Shown piece by piece: positions 39,598 through 52,830 of a DNA stretch of 64,000 nucleotides. The position numbers and the translations under genes are program-made. How positions within the stretch are numbered: position 1 is the first letter of the stretch; every line of letters starts with the position of its first letter. The notes under the pieces were generated by a model that worked only from the letters and a program-made list of their open reading frames with translations, was not told where the DNA came from and did not search any database. The stretch lies in contig JAYMTL010000081.1 of NCBI GenBank assembly GCA_036897445.1, positions 1 to 64,000 of the forward strand, written 5' to 3'. Source of the stretch: Pelargonium tetragonum. Taxonomy: Eukaryota > Streptophyta > Magnoliopsida > Geraniales > Geraniaceae.

Positions 39598-39850
39598 ACA
39601 AGCCTATTATATATAATAATAATACAATCTAAACTACTAATACATGTAAGAAAAAGACTAACAACACAACAGGTACAATAAGCTATAACAATAACTACTA
39701 TAAAAAGACTCTAGCTACAATAGAACCAAAATAACCCATAAGACAGTAGTACAGTTATAAGAATCCTTATAGCTCCTAAAACAAATAAAAATAATAAAAG
39801 AGGTATAGCGTGTATAGCTCATATAAACAAAGAAAGAAGCAAGAAAAGAA
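39598..39850 (+). pseudogene. Asparagine/lysine/tyrosine-rich low-complexity relic
   Basis: The plus strand is A-rich with many AAC, AAT, AAG, TAT and ACT triplets. In one frame it reads as N-, K-, Y- and T-rich peptide ending in a run of charged residues (KQRKKQEKKE). It carries many breaks. This could be the residue of a low-complexity, basic protein segment from a mobile element, or simply A-rich simple sequence. The strand asymmetry is clear, but the protein reading is not secure. Confidence 0.22.
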
Positions 39851-42089
39851 AGAATAAGAATTTGTGGGGTGTTATAAAGCATGCGTACGCGCTCAAGAAA
39901 CTATTATGCGTTAATTACATTACCTCGCTGCAGTCGGTAGGGCAGTATCCTGTTCCCTTTAGCTTGTTCCCTCTTTTAGCAATAAGCACAAGGAGCGGGA
40001 GGCATTCTCCTTTAATAACTACAAAAATCTATAATAATTTAACTATCTAATAATAACTAAGATTTAAATAGATATACTAATAGATAAAATTCCTAACAAT
40101 AGGAGGTGATATCCTAGCTACAGTAGGTACAGACTCCTATCAAGAAGAATACAACGAATGCGGCTAAGAGGATTAAACTACAGAGTCATTTTTCAGGGCT
40201 CATAAGAAGGGTTTAGCTTACAACAAGACAGATCAAAAAGAAGGAATTTCTAGTAAATTAAGAGTCTGCTTTTCTAGTCTATAAAGACTTCAGAACTCTA
40301 GGCTTAACAACTAGGAATTACCTTTTTAGGAAAACCCTTAACTAGCCGCTATCCTCTTGGTTGGACCCACGCTTACTTAATATTATAGTCTGTTACTCCT
40401 ACCTATAAAATAGCTTTTTTTATTAAGAGCTTTCTTAGTTCATAGGGATTCAAAGTGAAAATAGATAAGGGCCTCTTTGTTCCTATCTTCCCTAAAAGTC
40501 TTGGGGTAACTCCAGGGAAGAGTAGTAAATCCCCATTAACTAAGGAAATCATATTAAATTAAAAAGCATTCCTTAACAAATTAGGAATGAACTCCTTTAG
40601 AAAAACTCTTTCTCTTAGTTAAAGTGCTTAGGAAATAAGTAAGATAAAATTAAGGAAATCCCATTAAGGAACTCCTAAACAATCTAAAACAACACACGTT
40701 TTCTAATTGCCGAGGAGCAAGATATAGAGGTAAGTGAAACCTCTTTACTTTATAAGAGCTTAAGCAATGGAATCTTATACTTATATCCGAAATGTAAGAA
40801 AAACCCTGACGGAGCTAGCACGCTGGAAACCCTTCACTATTGAACAAGGCTACGCTATATTAATTACCCTGTAAATTAAGAGCAGCCCACCTCTTACCTC
40901 TATATACTTTAAATCCAAAAACAGAAGCATAAAAGCAATCTAACTTTCGAATACCTAAAAATTCCGTTTTCTAAAATCCCTTTTATCTTATTACTAACTG
41001 GATTGAGATTTGTATTCTTCATACCTCTTTTCTTAAAAGCTATAACTTTCGTATGGGCTATACCACCCGATTTACTTACTCAGTTACATTCTACCCAAAT
41101 TGTTCAGCAAAAACCTGTACTATTTCCTGGATCGGTTAAAAAGGACTTTAACGCTATCTCTTTACTAGACAGGAAAGACCTTACGTGGACTATCTGGAAT
41201 CGGTAAACAAAGGAACATGAGAACAAAACCCTTGCTTGCTTTTATTAACTTAACTTCCGGTATACTCCGTGTGGGATAGAGGGCCCGTAAGGAGAGCTTA
41301 ACTGTCTTAACTTTTGTAAAGGTCCGGCGGATAAGAAGATAAACTGAAGTAACTTCAACTCTTTTATTTATATAGCTTACTAAAGCATTTTCAACAAGAC
41401 TGATATGAGGTTGAACTAAGATAGAAGCTGAAGTATTGCCTTATAACCCAGAGGGGCGCTCCTACCAGGATCTCGGGATAAGTATTTTAGTGCCGAATTT
41501 TTAAGGAACTTTTTACAATTTAAATTCTAGCACCACCCCTATTTTCTTACAAAGCCTCTTTGCTAGAGGAGTTCCTGCTAAATAATAAGGATTAGAGGAT
41601 ATATAAGTGTCTCGAGTGCTCCTAAAACTCTAAACGAGAACTCTTAAAAGGGCTTTCTATTTGTTATGCCAGTGCCCGATAAAACTAGAATAAAAAATTC
41701 TACTCTTTTGAATTATAAGTAAACTACTCTACTTTAGTCGATACCTAAGATTTTTGAATATGAATATATATAGTTGTTATGATAGCTTTCTTTGTCATAA
41801 TAGCTACACTATAGCTCTGTCTCTCATTCTTGATGATAACTTTTTGTTTCTTAAGCCTACCTAGACCCATCTTTTGTATTTTGTAATACCTCTACCTTCT
41901 TACTCAGACTTCCTACTCTTTATTCCTTTACTACCTTTAACCAGAAGACAGGGAAATGCAATCAATATAGTATAATAAAAATCCTCCTTACCAAACAATC
42001 CTAAGTTAGACAAAGAAAGATAAAAAGAGGATACCCGATTCCTAGCTTAAACTTAAATTCCCTATAAAGTCTCTTAGTTCTTTATCTCT
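39851..42089. other. Gene-free texture B DNA
   Basis: No supportable gene. Open frames of 62 and 67 codons near 39.9 and 41.0 kb are without motifs. The string TAAGGAAATC recurs at 40541-40550 and 40651-40660 with loosely similar flanks, too little to define a repeat. From about 41.78 kb the plus strand becomes pyrimidine-rich, leading into the relic that follows. Confidence 0.45.
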
Positions 42090-42413
42090 TGTAAAACCCC
42101 TGTACTCAGTTCTCCCGTCAGTAGAAACCTTTCTTACTCGAATTCTTAAAGCTATACTTGTACTCTACACCTATACCCTTATTCTTAGTATGGGCTATAC
42201 TCTTTTAAGCTCGATTTCCTATTTTTCTTCTGTAACTTTCTCCATAACTAAAACTCTTTCTTACAAACCTGTGCTTAATCTAAAGAACTATCTTCTTTTG
42301 AGCTAGAACACTTTTCAGAGCTATTATACCTTTTTTTAGGATACCCCCTTATTAATACCTATAACTCTCTTGCTAGCCATACTCTTCTTAGTCTTTGTAG
42401 CGATACTCCCTAT
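42090..42413 (-). pseudogene. Basic coding relic, minus strand, unrecognised
   Basis: The plus strand is strongly C/T-rich from about 41.8 to 42.4 kb. The minus-strand frame entering at 42413 begins SIATKTKKSMASKRVIGINK and later contains VMEKVTEEK, with several breaks. The K/T/S/A composition is like the relics at 38.5 and 48.2 kb. No domain can be named. It may be the tail of a decayed mobile-element protein, or biased low-complexity DNA. Confidence 0.22.
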
Positions 42414-45400
42414 ATGAACTTTTAAGTTAAGAAATTCCTTGATTCTATTGTAGACCTTTTTATACTTATTAATTTCAAAAGGGTGTAAGAGGACTTTCAC
42501 TTGACTTCTTTTACTGGAAACTCAGAACTAAAGGAATCTCTTATTACCTAACTAACTTACTCTCTGGAATTGAAACCCTGTAAACAACAAAGGAATATAA
42601 AAGAGCACCCTACTATGTTCCGGATCCCTTTTAAATACCTTAAAACCAAACTCTTTCTATAGCCTACCTACTTATCTGTTCTGTCCTAGACTCTAAACTA
42701 GACTGTTACTTCAAAAAACTTAAAGAAAAGGAAGATTTATTCATTTGAAAAAGGGATTCTGGTATTTTCTGGAATAACTTTTATTGCTCTAGTTTAGCTG
42801 CCCGGTAGGGTCCTGGATATGCTTTAGGATCCCCACTTTAGGAAAACCTTTGTTTACAACTTCCTAAGCCCGAGAACTCATCGAGTTGTTTTGCCTAATT
42901 AGAAAGTAATAGGCAGTTAAGGTAGATCCCTCTTGTTAGTTGTAGCTAGCAATATAGAGAAGATAAAGCCTTAGGCGAGTTTGGAGATGCTTACTCTTAC
43001 CGACGGAAGGCATCCGGAGGAAGGGAGATGCAAGATAGTATCTTGAGTATACCGACGAACCTAAAAACACAAGTATCTTAATCCCAATACCTGTAAGTAA
43101 ACAAAGAATCAGTCCTTTCTATTTTAGCTAAGAACGAAAAGCCGCCTCTTTTTTATTTCACTTTAATAAACACACAACTGGAAGTTCACTACGCTATTTA
43201 CTAGACCGTAAACTTCCTTTAACTTTAGCCCTAGTTTAGAGAACTTCACATGCAACTCATTCATAGTTTCAATTCTACATTATATTCCTGTAAAGCTGAA
43301 TATCTCGACTAAATAGAATTACTCGCTTACACTTACATGTTACCTTACCAAAAACCAAAAAAGGATAATACTAACTAAAAGGTAAGGCTCTTATTTCCCT
43401 TTTTAACTAAAAAAGAAAGTAGAACCCCGTCGACTTGCTTGCTCCATATTAATTGAGTAAAAACTCTTCTACTAAAATCCCTAAGAACGCTTTATCGCTT
43501 TAAACTAACAACAAGAGGGCTTCGCACCTATATTTTGTAGACCTGCTTACTTATTACCTTAAATCCTAGAGTACAAAAAAGGGTTCTCGGCTTTTTGCTT
43601 TAAAGGTCTTTCTTGTAAAACGGATTCCTAGTTTATATATATAGAATGAGTCTTACTCTCAGATAAATAAAGAGCCCCTTTGCTTTGAAAAACTAGCGGT
43701 ATAGTTTTCACGGGGCCTGCCTCAACCAAGTATTGCTGCTTATAAGAGGGCCCCCTACTCCTTGTTATGCAATATATGTATTTAAGAATTGCTAAGAGGC
43801 TCGTATAATGTTAAGGAAAATCTCAAAGTTCAAGCAGGAGTTCTTTTGTATATCATTCAAAGGATTTTCTAGAGTTATAACAACCACTCAAGGTATTGAA
43901 ATCTTGTCTATATAAAAATTTTATGTTTTTGATACTGCTGGTTGGAGTACCCGTACGGCTAACCTAAGTTAATAGCGGGCTTCTTTTAGTACAACGTATT
44001 CTGACTTTTTAGTTTAGTATAAAACGTTTGCGCTAATATCCTACTTACGCAGTAAGAATACCGAATTGAACCTTTAACGTCCTTGTAAATTAATAAGCGT
44101 TTTATTTCCCTTTCGGCAGCTTGTAATACAAACCTTTAAGACACAGGCAAACCAGAATTCCGCGATTTCTATCTAAGCTATTTCGAAGTCTACACTCTAG
44201 GATAATACAAGGAGTTCTTTGGGCCGAGATAACTAAAAGGGGGCTCCTGGGTTTTAGTACTATATCCAGACTATTCCCGGGTACTTTAAGATAGAAAATC
44301 AAGGTATTGCGGTAAATTGGGTTTTAGTGTTGTAGTATGTAAAAGGGGTAACCTTAGCTTTGATATTACAAGTTTTCAAGTTTAACTTTTAGATAGTAAA
44401 ACCTTAAAAAGGGGCCCTCTTAGTTTAAGAAGGAAACCCCTTATTTTTTTACTTATTCTGGTAGCCGGAATATAGAAATGAAGAACTTCTGTGCTTTATC
44501 ATAGGAGGGTCCTGGTCTAGGTTTCGGGCTTTTAACTGCTTTTGGCTATATTAACAAACTTTTCAAGAGAAACAAAAGAGTTTAGTACCAGTCTTTAATA
44601 TTTCATTTTCTCGTATAAAAGGTCCGGGTTTTGAAGTGGATACAATAAGGTTTTCCTGGGTTTAGACGGAGTATAGACAGACTGCTTTAGCGGATACCCC
44701 TGGTGGGTTTTACTTGCTTGTGCAGATTCTAAACTTATTAACAAGGTAAAATAGGAAAATTCTAGAATCTCTTTTCTCTTTTAGGGAACAGGTAGGAAAG
44801 GCAGGGCCTCAAAAATATAGTAAGATAGTAAAAAGTTTCCTTTTAGAGGGTCTCTTTTTCAAATTAAGGTTATAAGGATAAGGAAACGGGGATTTTGGTA
44901 ATACTGTAATACTTAATCGGATTTACCTGTTTGGGATATGGAGTTCCTTAGTTAGAAAGGGCAATCTTAAGTGGGAGTTTCGGGCCTTGCCTATTTTATC
45001 TGGTTCCTAAAATCCGATCAAGAATGCAAAGGTTAAGAGTCAAAGTCCCGTTTTGGCTTAGTAAGGCAATATAGGATAACAGGGATTTTTTTAACTAAAG
45101 CAGTTACTATATCCTATACTAGACTGAGGCTCTGTCTTAATTTAGAAATGTTTCTGAAAAATTCATTAAAAATGTAAGAAAACGGGGAGCTCTATAAAGT
45201 CTTTGGTAAAAGAGGGACATCCTAATAGACCTCCTAACAAGTCTTTATCGCAATTCCCTTTCTAGAGAATAACACTTGAGGCTTGAGGTTGGTTTATTCG
45301 TGTTATCTTGACTTTTTTGGAAAGTATTTACTTAAAAATGTGTAATATCTAAGAGTAGCCTTGGATTCCTGAATTTTCAATACAATATAAAAGTAAGGAG

Positions 45401-47990
45401 TTTAGACTAGAGCCTATTAAGTTATATAAAAGTCGATAAAAAGGGTCAAAAGCCTATATAACGAGGAGCCTACTAAATAGAATTTACCTGCGTTTCTGAG
45501 TGGTGTGCGGGATATAGAGTTCTTATCTTTCACTTTATATAAAGGGATTTCCTAGTATTTAGACTTTTATGAATTAGGACTCCACGTAAAGAAGTCACAA
45601 GAAACTTAGGGCAAATTCCAAGTCATTATGCTCCGGAGTTTCTTAACTGGAAAGGGTACTCAAGGGCTTCCTGTTTTGATTTTTCTCTTAGAAATGAGAT
45701 CTAGAGGCTTAATGTAAGAACACCTTACGAGGTAGACTGACTTTAGGGTACGTAAAAGGTTAACAGTTTTTGGTTTCATTAACAGTCCTAAGTGAGTGTT
45801 TATTTTAATGAAAGGCGGTAAGGACTAATGTATAAAAAAGGAAAGTTCAAAGGGTTCATTTTCCTAAGTCTGAAGATGGGATAGATCCTCGAATATGTAA
45901 TGAAATTAATACCTATTAAAAAAGGGGTCCTGCACTACTACATGGACTTTAGCTTTTGTTAAACCGGAGCTTGCGCTAGCGCAGAAAGCCTTGATCCTGA
46001 AGTCAACTTTAAGTTATCCCCAAGGGAGGTACCCAAAATGATAGGGGGATCTAATACCCTTTAAAGAGGGTTTTTATAAAAATGAATAGGCCTTGCAAGG
46101 ATCTTATTACACTATAAACTAATTCAAGTGCTTTTTTTTTTACCAAACCAAGTATACCTGTACACCTAGAAATTTAACTCGAACTAATGGCACCTGTTCC
46201 TAATCCTAAAGTCCTAAAGAGTCGTGACAACGGGATAAAGCCGGACCCTTGCTTGCGTTTAAACAAGATTGTTTTAGCTGTATATAAAGTAGGAACCACC
46301 ATACGACTTCCCCTTAAAGATGCTCTATTTTATTGTTAACTAAACAACCGACTCTTATAAAATTAGGAAAGCGTCCTTATAGATCTTAGGTATGTCACAA
46401 AAAGGCCCACGCCGAAAACTCAAGAAATTCTATCTAACTAATGCAAGAAACTTTATCAACTCTAAAACGGATTCTGTAAGAAAACTAAGGGAGCCCGGTA
46501 AATAAGAATTGAAGAGTGCTTGTAATACCAATTAGAATTCTTTATATTTCAACTCAAGCCCTTAATAACTCTATAAGCTATACTGGAACTCTATTTTCTT
46601 TTTTAAGAGCGCTGAGCTTTATATTAGGAAAAATCCTATAAACACCTAGATTTGGGATTTAGGACGGCGCAAACTCTTAGTTTACGGCTAACCCCAGGAA
46701 GATAAAAGAATTTCTTTGGTTGGAGGATTAGAAACTAGATCCGAGACTTACATAAACTGTTAGGGAAATTCTAAGAGTAGTTTAGTAGGATGCCTCCAGA
46801 GATCGAATACGCTATTAAATAGTATAGACTCCTAAAATTAAGACTTACTTTGTCAAAAGTATAATCCAACTCCTGTAATGCATAGTAACCGAAACCCTGA
46901 AATTTACGACAGACTTACACTTTCACGGATTCGTTTTAAAGTTTACTAATCGACAGCTAGTATAAGATCCTTGGAGTTTCCAAATAGAACCTTCTTAGTT
47001 GTAAAGTTTGTAGTTTAAGAGAAGGGTTTTTCTTTTATTGTGGGTTCGGTCCTACGCTTCTGAATTACTTGTTTAGTGTCGGAGTATGCAGTATAAGCTG
47101 AAGGGCTACTGGATAAATCTCGTGTGATCGAACTTGGAATTTTTCGGTCTGGGAAGAGGAGGAATACATGGGTGCTTTCTAATCCTGGTTAGCTAGCGGG
47201 GTAGGGTAAGCTTGTTGCTTTAATCTGAAATTTATACTTAGTCATAATAGGTTTATTGTTATAAGAATAACAAAACGAAGATATTAATTTTGTGATAAGA
47301 AATTTGTTGACTTGGTCAAAGTTTTTATATTAGTTTCCCTATCGTAAGCACGGAAAGGTCCTAGTAGAACATACAAAACAGGGAGACTTAAAGCAAAGGG
47401 GTGTAATTAGGAGAGCTCCGAAGTTCGGAAGAAATTAAGTTTCAGCCTTTTAGGTACAAAGTAAGTGAGGAGGAATCTTGCGCGGTATTTCCATAGGCTA
47501 AGTATTTTCAAGATAACAAGATAAAGAGGAGAGTCCTTACAGTTTACCGTGTCATAAATTTTTGGTTTCAGTTCAAAAAGGGGAAGGCAGCTTCAAAGTG
47601 AATGTTGGTGTATTTTCTTATAGATCTATTTGCTAAAAGGAGTCCCGAAAGAAATTCCGGTCTATGACAAGACACTTTAGGAGTGAATAAGTATTAATAA
47701 GAGCATCTACCAGTCTAAAAAGTCGTACTTAGATATAAAACGATATATCTGTATGGATATTTCAAGACCCGGCTGAAGTTTTAAATTAGGACTTTCCGAA
47801 GCCAGGTTAGAATTAAGTCATTTCCACGGGGCGCTTGCCTATTATTTATATAGTACTATAATAAGAGTGTGCGATAAAATTGAACGTATAGAAAGAACTA
47901 GAATTTACTAGAACTAAACGGAGCATTTTGAGCATCGAGATATTTGAGGTATTTAAAGTAGAGTTGGATCTAATATCTAAGTATCCTATT
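42414..47990. other. Gene-free DNA, texture B to about 43.4 kb then texture A
   Basis: No supportable gene. From about 43.7 kb GC-rich quasi-palindromes return in strength (GGGCCCCC near 43.75, GGGGGCTCCTGGG near 44.24, AAGGGGCCCTCTT near 44.41 kb). A minus-strand near-match to the B-box (one mismatch) lies near 44.06 kb. A 66-codon minus-strand frame at 44.1-44.3 kb has no motif. No repeats were recognised. Confidence 0.55.
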
Positions 47991-48105
47991 TCTCTTCCAT
48001 CCTAATATCCTGATGTACAACAAGTAAAGTAAAAAAAAACCATGCTCTTTGTAATCCTTAAGACAGCAAGCAGAGAAAAGAATAATATTTGTAGCTAGAC
48101 TCTTA

Positions 48106-48237
48106 CTCTTTTTTTATAGGAGCTCCTTTCCTCTTGTTAGAAGCTATGCCTAAGGCACTCTTTGTTTTTGTAAGAGAAGCTTTACCTGTAGCCAGTGTCT
48201 TATTGTTGCTTAGACTTTTGTAGCTATTGTATTCTTG
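48106..48237 (-). pseudogene. Lysine/alanine/threonine-rich coding relic
   Basis: A clean minus-strand run of about 44 codons reads LATGKASLTKTKSALGIAS and then NKRKGAPIKKE. It is a basic, Ala/Ser/Thr-rich segment that looks like genuine protein rather than AT noise. The flanking plus strand is T-rich. Outside this run the frame is broken, and no start, stop or domain can be assigned. It shares the 12-mer ACCTGTAGCCAG (48184-48195) and the later string AGACTTTTGT with the relic at 15.5 kb, in the same orientation, so the two probably derive from one repeated element. Basic tails of transposases or chromatin proteins would look like this, but the assignment is only a guess. Confidence 0.3.
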
Positions 48238-48788
48238 TTACTTAATTGTATTTTACTGTATTTGTATTCTCATAGTGTATTAGCTTTAAAAATTTGTTAA
48301 TATTTAATATAAACTCTAGGCTACTTAGGTATGTAATAGTGAGTATTCTAGTGTATTACTCGTTCTAGGAAGTAAACTTTAATGATGAGTTGTTAATTGG
48401 AAAAGACCTTTTAAGGATAAAACCTCCCTCTCTGCGTTACAGGTCGGTAACACTGACTCTTCTATATACTTATAAGGCTATACCCTTCTTAACGATAGAG
48501 CAAAGAACAAGGGGCATGCTTTACAAGAGAACTCCTATAACAAAGTATCTAAGTAGGCTCTAGGAAGACAGAAGAGCTTTGAAGGGAAATCCTTGCTTTT
48601 TCTCTTTTCTAGGCGATTTGGTAGGGCGTTTAGTTAGAGAGATTGAAATAAGAATGAGAGTGGATGCCTTTTGAGTTACAAGTACGTCATGAGTCAAGTG
48701 GAGCAAATGGCATAGGTTCGAATAGGGTATAGGAAGTGGTCAATCCTATATTCTACTAGATCGGAATACTAATTTAGGATTATCTGCT

Positions 48789-48812
48789 TTTACAACTAAA
48801 TTTACAACTAAA
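48789..48812 (+). repeat. 12-bp tandem duplication
   Basis: TTTACAACTAAA occurs twice in direct succession. Slippage-scale repeat. Confidence 0.8.
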
Positions 48813-51321
48813 AATGGAATATTATCAGGAAGATACTACAAAGACAGAGCTTCCCTATCTTCTTAGACTAGAACATGTCAACTTGCTACACCAAGAAGTC
48901 ACAAGAACTAAAGGAAATAGAAAAAATAAGGTTTATGTCTATAAGATCGGAATACTGCTTTCTAATTCTAACTGATCTAGAAACTGATAGTGGTAGTAAT
49001 GGAAACCCCTTTGAAAGTTCTAGTTGTCGATGGATAAGATGAATCTAGGCCAAGGCAAATGAAGGTGTTAAAGAAACTTCTATTTGGAAAGCAGAGGAGT
49101 TCCAGTATTCTTCTGTGTAAACCGGTCTATGTCTATAGCTGGAAAAGGCGTATTAGACTGAAACAGATTCTAGATTCTTGTTTTTTTGTTGGGGAAAGTC
49201 CCCCTTTATTATTTCCAAAGAAGCACAAGTTTGAGGTATATTACGTAATCAAAAGTTTTAAACACTAAGGGCGCCTATTAAATAAAACCTAGAATTTTCT
49301 TGTCAAGGAGTGGCTTATGCAATTAAATAATATTCTAACCCGAGGAAGGAGGTGCTATATGTAAAAGGCTCCTTTTCTGCAGCAATTCCCTACAATTCTT
49401 GGAAAATAACCTCAGTGAAACTGGCTGATAAGAATTCGATTGGTTTTAGTTTATAAAAGTAGGTATACTCTTGATCTCGAAGTAAGACCCCTGGGACTAA
49501 ACTCACAAAAATCCACAGGGGCAAATACATGTTACTAAGAGTTTTAGAAGAGCTGGGATTGATTAAAGAAGGCCCTACTTTTATGTATACTAGTAGTTTG
49601 TGTCAAATAAAAGGTTAAAATTATATACCTTACTCCGAGTCACCCGAAAATCAAATATACAACAAAAAAGACTGACTCCAAAACGTTAGAGTTTGTTTAG
49701 CAGATGGATATAAAGATTGACTTTTTAGAGACCCTTACTTTATAGGGATTCCATATCTTATACCTAAAAAGAAAAGAAATTTCTTAGTATACGAGGTGGG
49801 TTTAACTACAAAAGTCTAGTAAGATTGTTTTACTCAAAGTGAAGTAGTTCACAAGCCCCTGTTAATTACCGGATCACTTATATTAAAAATGAAAAAGGTT
49901 TAGGGTTTAGTATAAAATTCCTTAGAAAAGTTACAATATTCAGCCTTAAACCACCCTAGTTTACTGCTTTTGCTCAATCCGCCAAATACTTAAAAATGAA
50001 AGGGGTTCTCTATTCTAGAATTAGAAATCCCCTGGAATATGAAACTGTAATTGAGGAAACTTCTAAAAACCTCTTCCTGCTAAGTATTCTATAAAATAAG
50101 GTTTAAAAGTCCGTTTTACTTGTGAGTGGTCGAAGCAAATATAAAGAATCTCTTTTCAGTAAATGTAACATCCAAAAAAAACTTTTGCGTTATGTTTTCA
50201 AAAAAGGATTGTAGGATATGCAAGAAAGTACTACTAGTGACGAAAACTTGGGTTACAGGGGGCCACGGATATACTTACAAGAAACCGGCGAATGCTTCTC
50301 TAGGATCAACTTCAGAAAGGAAACCTTATTGTTAACTCAAAAAAGAGGGTTATAAAGCTTCTATTGATAAACCATACGTTCCCTTCTTTGTTTTGTATCT
50401 TAATTATGTAAGTACCCGGTTTTGATAGGTTGCCGAATTAGTTTGTTGAAAAAGTCTCAGTCACTAACACTAAAAAGTCATTTTTTTTTAACAATGGGAC
50501 CCCTAATGGAGGTACAAAAACTTTAATGGGTCTACTCCTAACAAGTCTAATCTTAGTTTTTTCTTTTTATATACTTGGATCTCTCTTATTCTTAAAAAAT
50601 CAACTTTACTTTATATGTTACAGATTTCGAGTACTAATCGAGGAATAGTGTTACCTTTTTATTACTTAGTTTTTGCGGCTTAATGTAGTTATAGCTATAG
50701 ATTTATATAGAAATTCTTTTAAGTAATAGGGACCTCGTACTGTTAACTAAAAAGCTCAGGCTTCTTTTTGTAAGGCGCGCTTAACGGAAGAGTGCCCCTT
50801 GAGTAGAGTCCGGGAAAAATCTTTGAAATAAGCTATAAGAATGGAAATTCGGGAAAAAATATGTTGTTCTCAAACGAGAGATAGCCAAATTCTTTACGAA
50901 TTCACTAGAACAGAGAGTTTTTCATTAATAGAATAAGAGTTTCTTTCAAGGTTTAGAAGGGGGAATCTCGTTGATTGCCTTAAAACTCAACTTAGGACTA
51001 ATTTAAGAAGCTGGGTAGTTAAAACTAGAGCAAGTTTAAACTCAAAATTGAATTTTTATGAGAAAGACATAGCCCCGAAAGCCCTAGATACCTCACAGGG
51101 ATTTTTTTATAATATTAAACTCTCGGCGGGTAGCCGCCCAATACCCGCTTATGAACTACAATGAAAAAGAAATAAAGGCATTTTTTAACAGAGCGGTCAT
51201 TACAAACGGGTACTCCAAAGTTTAGACAAGCCTCAATTTCTTTTTCAAAGCAGACCCTTTATCAAATCATGGAAAACGCTAAAACTATAAGTGCTCAAGT
51301 ATCCCCCTGGGAAGGGTTTTA

Positions 51322-51342
51322 GTTTATGTATGTTTATGTATG
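51322..51342 (+). repeat. 10-bp tandem duplication
   Basis: GTTTATGTAT occurs twice in direct succession, followed by G. Slippage-scale repeat with no visible role. Confidence 0.8.
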
Positions 51343-52770
51343 GGTAACTTTTCGAAATAAAGTAATATCCCCTCTGTATACCAAGACTACTCAAGTATTC
51401 CGTATTTGGAAGGATCCTTAATTTCTTTCTTTTTGTAAACAATCTACAAATTATTATTACAATGAAGCTCTACCTCAGTAATAGCTCCTTTACAGTATTG
51501 ACCAGAGTTTGCAATATCTGGTCTGCGTGCCCTGTATACTTCAAGAATTACTGCGAATTAACAATCTTAAATATCCTCCCCACGGTGAGTATCGAGCCTT
51601 AATTTATAACTAAAAGTGTCTTCTTTTATAAAGAATTTGTGACAATGTAAGAGGGCACGCTCCATTATTTAATCAATATAAATTCCTATACTATAATACA
51701 GAAAAGGGTACTAATTCTAGATTTGCAAAGGTTAAGATTTTTTTAGTATTCTTATGAAATCTTTCTTTTACTAGTTTATGACTAAGAAGTCACTCAATAC
51801 ACTATACCCTTGAATTTAAGAAAGCTTGTCAAGTCAAGGTATGCTGTTAATTTGGGAGTAGAGTAACCCTTTCCTTAGTCTGCCTTTAGTCAAGAAATAT
51901 CTGCGGCAGAAGCTCGGGATCCTTTTCCGTACTCTAGGATTTAGGTTTAGGACAGGTAAGTCTAAAGAGGGCCCTTATAAGATAAGTATATCGGGGTAGT
52001 AGTTTCTTTGATTCTGGATTCTATACCACTAAAATGAATAAGTTATTTTTGGGAATTCCTTTGGGTGTCCGGTAGTCGTTCCTACATTCAGGTTAAAGGT
52101 AAAAGGTAACCGGTTTATGACAAAGACAATAGGGGTAAAGTCAGTTTTTATGTAAGGAAGTACACTAAAAGGAAATGTATAGCTGCTGGATAGGTTATAA
52201 GAATTCTAGAACAGTTTCAAATAATGGAAAAGGGGGAAACCCGGACATAGGGTTTTACAGGAGAGAAAGAAAAAAGGGACTTTCAGGGGTAAATTTCCGG
52301 TGAGTGAATTGAGCTACTCAAATTAAAAAGAGTCCTTGCGTTTGTATTTTAAGGTAAAAGATAATTTTTACAAAAAATCACTCTGTAGTATTTTCTATTC
52401 TGGGGTTTTTTACTTTACATATTAGACTTTTACGTTCGATTTAATACGCTCCCCTTAGTACCCGCCCAAACCCTACTTTATGACCCGTTTTGAGCCTTTT
52501 AACAGAGACTCCTTAAATCTTTTCCGTTCCCTTAAATTTCGTTTGTTTTTAGCGCTATTTTACCTCATCAAGAAACGCAGAGGGTAAACTACACCTCCTA
52601 CTATACGCGATACACTGCACAAGCCCCTTTTTATTTTAATTGAAAGTCCCTTTGTGACATGTACCTTATATTAAAGGAATTCTTGCTTCATTATATAAAA
52701 CTCTGCACCGTTGCAGGATATGTATCTTGGAGAGATCTCTTTATTATCTATCTAAGCGATTCTTAAAAAG

Positions 52771-52830
52771 AGATAGAGCGCGTACCGGACGATTTGTGTA
52801 TGGCATAGGTTCAAGTCCCGCCCAGAGCCA
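52771..52830 (+). other. tRNA-like relic with perfect B-box
   Basis: Positions 52808-52818 read GGTTCAAGTCC, a perfect B-box. The 5' part, TAGAGCGCGTACCGGACGA, strongly resembles the end of a D-arm followed by an anticodon arm. CGTAC (52781-52785) can pair with GTATG (52798-52802), but the loop is 12 bases instead of seven and the variable region would be only two bases. The T-stem ATAGG with CCCGC pairs poorly, and no partner for the CCAGAGC acceptor strand was found. The spacing of parts is roughly tRNA-like, but the fold is not. The likeliest readings are a mutated tRNA pseudogene or SINE head. Confidence 0.35.
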
